IMG/VR virus record: IMGVR_UViG_3300046387_000014
Span: 1 to 46,340 of that record
Origin: a virus
Direction: 5' to 3' (one strand)
Length of the DNA stretch: 46,340 bases
Of this stretch, positions 23,806 to 34,000 are shown piece after piece. How positions within the stretch are numbered: the first letter of the stretch is position 1; each line of letters opens with the position of its first letter. The translations under genes and the position numbers were made by a program. Under the pieces are notes generated by a model that was not told where the DNA came from, did no database searches, and saw only the letters and a list, made by a program, of their open reading frames with translations.

Positions 23806-24856
23806 TAAAACGGTATACAACACAACTACTCAACAGGGTTCTTCACAGGCAGACTTACCTGCATGGGCTAAACCTTACTTTGAACGTAATCTAGCTAGAG
23901 CCGAAGCCGAATACGGTAAAGATTACGAAGCCTATACGGGTGATCGGATTGCAGATCAAAGCCAAGACACGCTTGATGCCATATCGGGTACGCGTGACCT
24001 TGCTAACCGAGAGGTGGGAATAACAGGTCTTTCTGGCGCACAAGATTATATGACAGACGGCATGACTACGGCTGAAGGATTAGCAGACTATACCCCTAAT
24101 ACGTTTAGTGAGTATGACTATAATGATGCTGCTAAATTTACGGGCGCTAATGTAGGGCAGTATATGAACCCCTACACACAGAATGTTGTAGATCGACAAA
24201 AAGCTGAAGCTATGCGTGACTTCCAACGAACTCAAGGCGCTAGAAATGCACAAGCAGTACAAGCAGGTGCGTTTGGTGGATCACGCGGCGCGGTACGTAA
24301 CTTTTTAGCTGAAGACGCTATGATGAACCGTATGGGCATGATCCAAGATAAAGGACTGCGTGACGCTTACAAAGATGCGACCACACAGTTTACTGCTTCT
24401 CGTAAAGCAGACATGGATGTTGATAAGGCTCGTGCCGCAGAGCTTGCACGGTTTGAGAAGTCTACGGAGGATGCAGATCAGTTTGCTGCTAAACAAGGAC
24501 TTGCCGCATTAGGTGTAGGAGCAGGGCTTGCTAAAGATTCGGTGGCTTTGGGTGAGCTAGATCGCCAAACTGATATACAAAATCTGCAGCTACTAGAAGG
24601 TATTGGCGCTGCCGAAGAAGGCAGAAACCAGCAAAAACTTGATTTAGACTACAATGAGTTTTTAGCCAAAAAGGGCTACACGGCTGAACAAATTGGTAAC
24701 ATGACAGGTATCCTATCGGGTATGCCGATTGCTGCTACGGGTACAAATACGTATCAGGGTACGACTACTACTCCTCAAGAAAGGCCGGGAACGCTACAAC
24801 AGCTAGCGGGTGCAGGGCTTACGGGACTATCTCTCTATAAAGCCTACGGGGGTTAA
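23795..24856 (+). CDS. Putative internal virion / ejection protein, helical
   Basis: A 353-residue protein. I start it at ATG 23795, seven bases after GGAG (23784-23787); an earlier start would overlap the GNAT-like gene more. It begins MGGSKTVYNTTTQQGSSQAD followed by LPAWAKPYFERNLARAEAEYG, a pattern of podovirus internal proteins. The centre is Ala/Gln/Arg-rich helix (MRDFQRTQGARNAQAVQAGA, then FGGSRGAVRNFLAEDAMMNR) and later RLQ-type helices. The C-terminus is Gly/Thr-rich. It probably belongs to the ejectosome with the two large proteins that follow. The role is inferred. Confidence 0.7.
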   Translation: MGGSKTVYNTTTQQGSSQADLPAWAKPYFERNLARAEAEYGKDYEAYTGDRIADQSQDTLDAISGTRDLANREVGITGLSGAQDYMTDGMTTAEGLADYTPNTFSEYDYNDAAKFTGANVGQYMNPYTQNVVDRQKAEAMRDFQRTQGARNAQAVQAGAFGGSRGAVRNFLAEDAMMNRMGMIQDKGLRDAYKDATTQFTASRKADMDVDKARAAELARFEKSTEDADQFAAKQGLAALGVGAGLAKDSVALGELDRQTDIQNLQLLEGIGAAEEGRNQQKLDLDYNEFLAKKGYTAEQIGNMTGILSGMPIAATGTNTYQGTTTTPQERPGTLQQLAGAGLTGLSLYKAYGG

Positions 24857-24858
24857 TT

Positions 24859-27800
24859 ATGGGTATTGCCACTAACTATGAGGCTCACGAAAATACTGTT
24901 AAAAGTATGAGTGACCAACAGATAATGCAGGGTATGCAGAATCCTAATCCTTCTGGTCCCCCGCCTTTTATGCTTTTAGTAGAAGCAAATATCCGCAAAG
25001 AAATGCGTGATGAGCAGACACGACAAGAAGGGCTAGGTCAGCCTACTGTTCTTGAAGGACTAATGGGCGCAGCTTCAGCCCCAACACCACAGACTAACGT
25101 GGCAGGTATGCCTCAAGATGTTGCTAGTATTATGGGGCAGAATATGGCTCCCAAGACTAACGTAAATCAAAATACAGGTATAGCCTCTGTCGCACCCGTA
25201 GCTACTATGGCTAGTGGCGGTATTTTAAAGATGGCTACCGCAGGTGAAGTAGAGTCAGGATTTATAATACTTAACACTCCTCCTATAACTAAATTTGGAG
25301 AAGTAGTTAAGGTTAGTGCAGATACACTAGATAAACTAACAGACAAGTACCCTGATATAATGGCGCAAGCCAATGCTAAAGAACTTGTTGTACCTGCAGG
25401 TTCGGAAAAAGGACAAAACATAGTCAACAGTCCTATGTATAAATCTGCCAGTTACCGTTATCCTAAAAATACGGAAACAGGATATTTAACATTAGTGCGT
25501 AGGGTCGATAATACCGAGCCTAATATGTTAAAAACAATACAGGAAAACGCAAAAGATACAGTAGCTAAAATTAAAGCTGCTGATATTGTTGTAGCTACTG
25601 AACCTACTTCTTTTATGGACCTTGATACTGTCGATACTCCCGGAGAGGCAGACAGAATATACGAGGCAGAGGTACGTAATTCGGCTAGAGATATACGTAA
25701 CGCAGTGGCAGGATTTTCTCCTAGTTTATTTCCTGAACGCCGTACTGAAACGGTACGCCCTACAAAAGTAAAGCCAATGCCCATTTATGCAGATGATGCT
25801 CCTGTATATAATGATGGTGGTTTTAACGAAAAATTAAGAGGTATACCTTCTGTTATTAAAGACACTAGAATTGATGGTAATGTACTACAAGGTCCAGCAG
25901 AACGAGCAGGAGATTACCTTGGAGCTATGAGTGGTGTTCAAGCTGGTGTAGATTATCGCGCAGCTAGACGCCAAGAAGCAGCCCAAGTAGAAGCGGATCG
26001 GCAAGCAGCGGCTGTAAGAGCAGAAACAGATCGTCAAGCTGCAATACAGAAACGTGGCATTATGGGTGTTGCAGATTCTCAAGCAGCGGAAGTAGATCGT
26101 CAAGCTGCTGAAAAGGCTTTAGATGCTAGGTATCCTAACCTTAAACTGCTACAGCCCGAAGTTACTAACGAAGGATTAGACCCGCAATTCCCTACTGATG
26201 GCACGTTGTTAAGCCCTACAGAGGCTCTACAGCGCAAAGCTACACGGGTATCTGATAGACCAGAAAGCATACGTATTGATGCTGGAGACCCGGGATTTGC
26301 GGACGTTAGAGCCGCAGAAGAAATAGAACGTAAACGCCGTATTAACGCGAAAAATATAAATGAACGCATTGATGAGTCTGCTATACCTATTGTAGATAGA
26401 TTTCCTCCGTTAAGTAAGGCAGAACTTGGTGCTATGGGCAGTACCGCAGCCGAAGCATATCTTCAAAATATGCGCGGTGGAAAGGGAAGCGTTACCGGAT
26501 ATAATGAAGTAATGCTACCAGAAGTACGCGCAAACGCAGAATTAAGACGGGCGTTCTTTCCGGGTTATGGATATGGGGATGGGCCTGACAAACAGGCAGG
26601 TGAGTATTCGCGTGAGTATAAAGACTTTATGTCAGAGGTACGTAGTAGGGATGGAGAAGTTCGCCCGTATTATATGGCGGAAGACGGGCTTAAACCTCAA
26701 TATACATATACACATCCTACTTTCTATAAAGGACTAGAGAGGTTTGAAAAGCCCGACGCACGGGAAACCCGAGCAGGTATCGCTGCATACAGCCCCAGTG
26801 TTAACCCCAGCATTTTAGACACACCTGTATCGTTACAATATATACAAAGTAATCCCGAGTTACTTAATGAGTATATGTTTGAACTACGCAAAGAGAACGC
26901 AGACAACCCTGCACTTGCAGATGCAGAGTTTAAAAGACGTTTAGCTGCTGACAAAGCAAAAACTGATGCTTTTGCTGCAAGAAAAACTTTAAAGTCTGAT
27001 GCAGATAATACACCCAAACTTGTAGTTTCTAGCGGAACAAATGTAGACGCCAATGGTGATCCGATAGTTAAAACTGGCGATAGTTATAAAGACATATTTG
27101 TCGATGCTCTTCCTAGCGTTTTTGACAAAACTATGGAAACAGGAGTCAAAGGTTTAGTTGGCGGTTATGATATGCTAAAAGGCATTTTTGAAGATGCAAG
27201 TGAGTATCCATACGGTGTTGAAAAGCCTACTGAATTAGACAAGGTTGTGGGTCCAGCAAAGGCTAAAAAATTACGTGATGAGGCCAAAAAAACGGCTGAC
27301 GCGTATGGAAATGTACCTTTTGAAAAGATTGAAACTCCCGGTTTAACAGATTCTACAAGGAAAACTTTGACCGAACAAGGATTTAAACCTTCTACCCCAA
27401 TGCCTGTTATTGGTAATGGTAGTAGTGGTGGTAGTAAAAATGTTAATCCTATGGCTAACCGTGCTAGCGACTCTCCATCGTCCTACGAGCAGAAACTGTT
27501 AGATATTTTAGCAGAGCGTGAGAAGTCGGCAGACCAAGATAAGTGGCTGGGTCTAGCTGAGATGGGTATGCGGCTTATGGCTAGCAGTAATCCTAACCTG
27601 CTTAGTGCTATAGGTGAGTCAGGTCTGGGTGCCTTTGGGTCATATAGAAAACAACAAGCAGGACAGGACGCTGAAGAGCTTAACATTCTTAGTAAATTAG
27701 CCGATTTAGATATGGCACAGCAGACGTTACAAGCCCGTAGAGATATTGCAGCAGCAAGTAGAAGCAGTAAAAATGGTTTTACTTTTCCTCAAGCGGTTAA

Positions 27801-28026
27801 CACTCAACAAGAGCGCGCAAAACTTGTAAATAAACAACTCGCTGATATGCAAGACCCGTTAGGTAATAAATTAGAAGGCGTAGACAGGGTAGTTTACGAT
27901 AAAAAAGTTGAAGAAGCCGCAGCTATAGAGGCAGATTTACAAAGGTTATATGAACAAGGTAGTTTAGGTTCTAGTAGATCATTAGCAACCGCGTTAGAAA
28001 ACGTGCAGGTAGACAGTACGACATAA
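24859..28026 (+). CDS. Large internal virion protein with MASGGILKM motif
   Basis: A 1055-residue protein following the previous gene by two bases. The N-terminus MGIATNYEAHENTVKSMSDQ is polar and helical. A MASGGILKMATAGEVESG motif near residues 117-135 echoes other virion proteins here. Residues about 360-425 are an Ala/Gln/Asp/Arg-rich coiled coil (EAAQVEADRQAAAVRAETDR). A Gly/Ser-rich linker lies near 853-865 and the C-terminal ~150 residues are helical with LGLAEMGMRLMASSNPNLLSAIGESG and a Gln-rich end. Its place between a small ejection candidate and the giant protein suggests an ejected internal core protein. No enzyme motif is seen. Confidence 0.7.
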   Translation: MGIATNYEAHENTVKSMSDQQIMQGMQNPNPSGPPPFMLLVEANIRKEMRDEQTRQEGLGQPTVLEGLMGAASAPTPQTNVAGMPQDVASIMGQNMAPKTNVNQNTGIASVAPVATMASGGILKMATAGEVESGFIILNTPPITKFGEVVKVSADTLDKLTDKYPDIMAQANAKELVVPAGSEKGQNIVNSPMYKSASYRYPKNTETGYLTLVRRVDNTEPNMLKTIQENAKDTVAKIKAADIVVATEPTSFMDLDTVDTPGEADRIYEAEVRNSARDIRNAVAGFSPSLFPERRTETVRPTKVKPMPIYADDAPVYNDGGFNEKLRGIPSVIKDTRIDGNVLQGPAERAGDYLGAMSGVQAGVDYRAARRQEAAQVEADRQAAAVRAETDRQAAIQKRGIMGVADSQAAEVDRQAAEKALDARYPNLKLLQPEVTNEGLDPQFPTDGTLLSPTEALQRKATRVSDRPESIRIDAGDPGFADVRAAEEIERKRRINAKNINERIDESAIPIVDRFPPLSKAELGAMGSTAAEAYLQNMRGGKGSVTGYNEVMLPEVRANAELRRAFFPGYGYGDGPDKQAGEYSREYKDFMSEVRSRDGEVRPYYMAEDGLKPQYTYTHPTFYKGLERFEKPDARETRAGIAAYSPSVNPSILDTPVSLQYIQSNPELLNEYMFELRKENADNPALADAEFKRRLAADKAKTDAFAARKTLKSDADNTPKLVVSSGTNVDANGDPIVKTGDSYKDIFVDALPSVFDKTMETGVKGLVGGYDMLKGIFEDASEYPYGVEKPTELDKVVGPAKAKKLRDEAKKTADAYGNVPFEKIETPGLTDSTRKTLTEQGFKPSTPMPVIGNGSSGGSKNVNPMANRASDSPSSYEQKLLDILAEREKSADQDKWLGLAEMGMRLMASSNPNLLSAIGESGLGAFGSYRKQQAGQDAEELNILSKLADLDMAQQTLQARRDIAAASRSSKNGFTFPQAVNTQQERAKLVNKQLADMQDPLGNKLEGVDRVVYDKKVEEAAAIEADLQRLYEQGSLGSSRSLATALENVQVDSTT

Positions 28027-28037
28027 AGGGCGACACT

Positions 28038-31000
28038 ATGGGTATGATGCAAGTTAAGGGCGAGTTTAGTGGCCGCACATATGATGTAAATTTTGCTGGA
28101 GAAGAACCCACACCACAAGAAATTGCCAACGCTACAGGCAAAATACAGGTACTAGAACGCCAGTTTGAGAAGAGCTATGAAAATAAATATGGCGAGCAAG
28201 TAATAGATGATGGTACTGCGTTTGGACGTGGCCTTGACGTTGGGTTAACAAGTTTGCGGGGTGCTTTGGGCACTACTATACGTGATATTGGTACTCAAAG
28301 TGATATAGGTTTTATCGAAGACTTTGGTGCAAGCCAAGAAGCTGCCGCAAACAGAACACGATTGTCTAGGGCAGGCACTGCTACACCACCTAAAAATTTT
28401 GACGCGGCGCGAAAAGGTGGTTTTGGAGACACACTTTCTTATTTAGGCGAAATTGCAGGGCAGTCTGCACCACAAATGTTAGGACCACTAGCTGCTACAG
28501 GAATAGGTACGTTACTTGGTGGACCCGGTGTAGGTACTGTTGCAGGTGTGTCAGCCGCTATGCCTTACTTTTATGGTAGTGACTTACAACGTGCTGAACA
28601 ACAAGTTGCTGCAGGCGAACTGGATGCGGTAGATCGTTTAAAAACATTTCAAGCGGCTACAGGTCAATCATTACTTAATGTTCTTGGGGACAAGTTCCTA
28701 CTTAGAGGGTTAGTTACTCCCGGTAAGAATGTGCTTACTAGGGTAGGTAAAGGCACAGTCCGAGGCGCAGGTGTAGAAGTACCTACAGAAATAGGACAAC
28801 AAGCGTTAGAACGTTGGCAAGCTGGATTGCCTATAGATAACGATGAAGCATTTGCAGAATATAGAGAAGTTGGTATTGCTGCAGGTCTGCTGGGCGGCAC
28901 TATGGGTGGAGGACTAAGTGTATTTGGTTCGGCCCCGTCATTAGATGCAGGTAAAGGAAAAACAAATATTAGTGGTGAACCACCTGTAAGTGATACCAAT
29001 ACTGTTACCGCTGAAGAGGGTGTAGATTTTGAAGTCGGCAAACCAACAGGGGGCGCAGCAGATAAGGCAGCAGATAGAGTAGCTGGGACAGACGATGCTG
29101 CTGCTATAACAGGACCAACAAGCGTAGAAACGAGTACAGGTACAGGTACAGGTACAGGTACAGGTACAGGTACAGGTACAGGCGCAGGCGCGGGATTAGC
29201 TAGTATTTCTGGTAGTGGTAATAGGATAGCCGCTAGACTTAAAACAGAAGACAGAAGACAAGAGTTAGTACAGCAGTTAGAAAAACGTACAACACTACCA
29301 ACTCTCGCAGAGGTACTTAGCTCTGACAATGTATCTAATACAAAAGAACTTGTTGATACTACTACAGAAGAACTTTTAAATAAACCTGCAAGCAAACCTG
29401 TAGGAACTATAGAAACTGTAGAAACTGTAGAAACTGCGGGAACTGCAGAAGCAAGCAAACCTTCTGTAATAAAACGTACAATAGCAAAACCTGATGACGC
29501 TGCTTTGCTTGAAGATGCTAGAAAGTCAGTAACTGATCGCAAGGTGGCTTCAGTTAGTGCATTACAACGTGATTTAAAAATTTCTCAGTCACGAGCAGCA
29601 AAACTAATAAGTATTCTCGCCGCTGAAACAAATCCTATAGTTGGCCCTGCCGATAAAAGAGGTCTACGTCAGTACATACCTATGACTATAGAGGATACGC
29701 CCGATGCAGTTGCTGTAGGTGCGCCAATAGTTCCAGACACTATAACTTCTACAACAGAATTAGATGGTGGCACAGACGCTAAATCTGACGCAGAACCTAA
29801 ACAGGGCGCACAACTGCCCAATAGGACCGAAAATTTATCCGACGATGAAATAGCAATAGCTACAGTTACTGAAAAGGCTAAAGCTAATCAAGAAAAGATA
29901 GACGCACTGCTCGCTAACCCTGAAGCAGACCCCGAAGGGGAACTGTTAAAAGCACTGCAAGATAACAATCGTGCATTAAACCAACGGTTAAACGTAATAA
30001 AGAAAAACGCATATGAAGGTGGAGATTACGGTAAATTAACACCCTACGGCACTTCTGTTAGAGAGGGTACACCTACAGGATTACCCGCGAATACTGGGTT
30101 TGGGCCTGACGGACAGGTGATTGGCGTACAAGCACTTAAAAGTAATACTCCCACTACATCAGGGTACGAGGGTGTAAAACCTGTAACCAACGAACAGGGT
30201 AAAAACCCAAATGCTTTATCGAATGAGGCGATAGATTACTTAGAAGGATTGGACCTAAATACGTTAGATTTAAACGCTACGTACCGAGAGGACGTAGGTA
30301 GTGACGCATTACGTGTTGAGGATGTACCGTTTGCTGATAAGACTGCAGTTTTATTTGCGGGGGACAAACCCTATGAACTGCAAGGGAAACCTAGTTATAC
30401 AGGGAAAATACAATGGCCCCCAGAATTGGTGCAACATCTTTCATCACTACCAACAGACAAGGGACCGTATGGGTCGCAGACTATAGGTGACGCACTACGC
30501 ACACTATATACGTTAAAAGATGGGGTTGGTAACATACCCGCAAGATTACAGGGTTCTTACGGCGATACGGAAGCTAGGGCCGCTGCAGGTCTACCCGAAA
30601 ATCCAATTACTGCACCCGAGATGGAACCTATCACACCCACTCGCGTTAGAGATGATACTGATTTAGAAGTTGCCGATAGTCCCTCACAACTGGACGCTAC
30701 AGGGTCGCCCCTTGTACAGAGTTATGACAGGACGCTTGGCGCACCAATCGGTGATCCCACTAATACAAACCCTGCAAGCAAACCGTTTGTAGCTTTTGAT
30801 ACGTTACCCGCTAACCGTGCGGCAATAAAACTAAGTCAAGCTGAGTTAGACCTTATTACGGGTAGCGGTTTATCTAAAGAACAAAGACTAGCCGCGTTGA
30901 GTGGCGCATTACGCGATGCTGAATTAGTAGACGCTCTGGAAGTGGCAACCGCTAATACCATTAGTAGGTTGTTCAATGATCGTAAGGCTACATTTGGCCT

Positions 31001-34000
31001 AGTCGGTAAAGCTGCGCTAGCCTTAGAAAATCGACAGTCTACTACTGCGTCCGAAGCATTTGAACCTGATATAACTACATACGAAGATAAACTAAATATA
31101 ATTAAACTTATTCGTATGACTGACCAGAACATCAAAGACATTAAAGATAAAGTAGAACGCGCAAGAGTTAAGGCGGCTAGAGATTATTTTCTTAGGTTCC
31201 GTAGACCTGTGGATGCGCTTCATGAAATGCAGGGCGCTCATGGTGATGGTAATAAAACTGGGGCTACTCAAACTGCATCAAAGGATAAGACCACCGCTAA
31301 AGACGCGGAAGGGGTAGAGACAGATATTAGTGCCCCTGCGTTTAACATTAACTTGGATGCTGAGAGTAAGTCTGATGAAGAAGCGTTCTACGGCCCTCTA
31401 ACGTATACCAATGCAGTCAAAGCTATGTACTGGGTAAAGAATAACTTAGGCTCAGACACTAAAGCCGCGTTAACTGCAAGACGTGTGGAGTATGTGAGTA
31501 AGACCCGCGCTGTTGTAAAAGACGATCATAAGACCATGAAGGATGGGGCCGCAAAACTGCAGGCTGCATCCTATGGACAAGCTATGCGAGAAGCGAGTGC
31601 GGCGGCAAGAGTGGCTGACGCGGCTAATAAAGCCTCTGCTGATCTAATAGCGGGTCTCGGCGCGCCAAATCCATTGATAGCGGAATTAGAAGCTATAGCT
31701 AGGCAGGACGAAGCGGAAGCTGCCAAGTTAGCTATGCGAAAGGCTTTAAGGGATAGACCGAAGAAAGAATACACAGACGATACGCTAGCAGCCGATTTGC
31801 TACGAAAGATAAACGAGATTAAGAAAGGATCAACGCAGTCTGTAGACGAAGCTGTAAGTGAAATCGAGTTAGCCGTAGCACAAGACAAAACCATTGCGGA
31901 TATGACTGAGCGTGAATTAGATGACATTCTTGAAGCACAGATAGAGGCTGAGTTAGAAAGACGCGCTGCATTACCAGAAGGTATGAGGGGGCGTTTGAAG
32001 AAGACTAAGAAGTCTAAGTTTTTTGCTAAGGATAGAGAGGCCGTAGCTATAGAGCTTGCGGAACGACAAGAAGCAGAAGTGGCGTCTCTTAAAGAGGCTT
32101 TAGAAGTTGAACCTGCGGGTACAGAACAAGATGTCCCTGTAACTAAAGCACAGTTTAAGCCTCGTAAACTTGATGAAAAAGGCAAACCACTAGAAGGCGC
32201 ACAGCAGGGAGAACGTGCAGGTGTAGAAACTATACTTGATGACGATGCGGGTGTGGTATCCATAGCCGCGCAGGGCGATAGTGATGTTATAGGCGACCTT
32301 GTAACTCCCCCTGCAATTAATGAGCAGCTTGAACTTCTAGGTAGTGAGATTAGCGCGTTGGCTGAACCCCTGCGACCTAGTACCCGTAATATGTTAGAGA
32401 ACGGCGATCTAGTGGGCGCGTTGCGTAGTATAGCTATAACAGGCCGCTCTAAAAACGTGAGTAAAATAGCGGAGAGGTTGGTTCCGTATGTGGGCAATAC
32501 ACAAGTAAAACTGGTATCTGGTGGGCTAAGAAATCCGCAGGGGCAAGTTGCTGCAGGTGTATTTGACCCTGCCACCAACACCATATTCTTAGACCGTGAT
32601 ATAGGCATAAACTCCCATGCAACACTGCATGAGATGCTACACGCGGCTACAGCGGCCAACCTTTCAAATATGGGTTTACCAGAAGTAAGACAACTTAATA
32701 CAATCTACGAAGCGGTTAAGAAACAGCTACCGCCTTCGTATGCTATGAAGAGCCTAGACGAGTTTGTTGCAGAGGCGTTTAGCAACCCTGACTTCCAAGT
32801 TATGTTAGCGGGTATACCGATGACAGACTTAAAGTTAGCTAACACTAACATGACTAATGCGTACACAAACTTTAGAACTGCAATACGGCGTTTCTTTAAC
32901 AGGATCATGCGTAGACCACCAGAATCGGTATTTAACCGCACCGACTTATTACTTAACGATATACTAGCTCCACAGTTAAGTACCCGTGCCGCACCTGCTA
33001 TGTATCTTGCGGCAAGTAACCCTCAAGGGAGTGTAGATGTAACTAACTCTGCTACTAATGCTGTCAAGCCCACTACGCCTGAACAACTACGGGCTATGCA
33101 GGATTACGCTAAGAACTCAGAACCGTATACAGGGGGTAAGAGTTTCTTATACGGTATCATGCCTGTGAACTTGCTCGGAGACACACTAAAACGTAACCAT
33201 CAGAGTGATGTGGGTAATGATCTAAACAAGTTAATTAACGAGCAAAGTTCTGAATTACGGGATAAGACCGTTAAACTGGACTATATTGTAAACCAAATTA
33301 AAGATTTCCGTAGGGCTGAAGGGGTAGAAAAATACAAGACCCTGCAGCAGCTAGTGCCTATGTCTACGTTAAACAGGATAGACCCGTCTATAAAACGGGA
33401 AATGTATACCGCCTATGGGCTTACTATTAAAGACCCTAAAACCCTAAAGACAACAAGGCGCAATTTTTCCAAACCAGAGTTACGCGCTAAGTACATGGCA
33501 GAATTTAAAATAGAAAACCCTGACCATAAACTTAACGTCATAGCACCATTGGGTAAAGAACGTCTAAAAGTGTATGACGCTCTCAAAAAAGATTACGATA
33601 GTATTGGTAAAGACGGGCAGCGTGTGTACCGCACCATGCGTAATTACTTTAAAGAAACATATGATGAGATTGAGCCTGCTCTGAGAGATCGTATAAACAG
33701 CATCAGTGATGATGCGGAAGTACGTCGCACCGCGTTTGATAGGTTGTCCGAACTGTTACTCAAGGACAGTGGGCTAATCACACCATACTTCCCACTTATG
33801 CGTAAGGGTAGTTACCGTGTTTCCTACACAGCCATCGACCCGCAAGATCAAGACCCTGATGCCAAGCCACAGGTAGATCGCTTTGTGGAATATTTCCCCA
33901 CTAAGATAGCGGCGATGGAAGCGGTGCAAAAGGTCAAGGATTATAACAAGACCATGCTGGCTAGAGATGACATTAAGAACTCTGGACTTGCAAGTATATT

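Noticed and set aside
28664-29542. 292-residue minus-strand reading frame
   Set aside because: It is the complement of the giant protein gene; its Pro-Val repeat is only the reverse reading of the ACAGGT microsatellite, and it has no supporting ribosome site or neighbours on that strand.
31571-32659. 362-residue minus-strand reading frame
   Set aside because: A Ser/Ala/Cys-rich shadow of the charged helical middle of the giant protein; no family features and lies wholly inside that gene.
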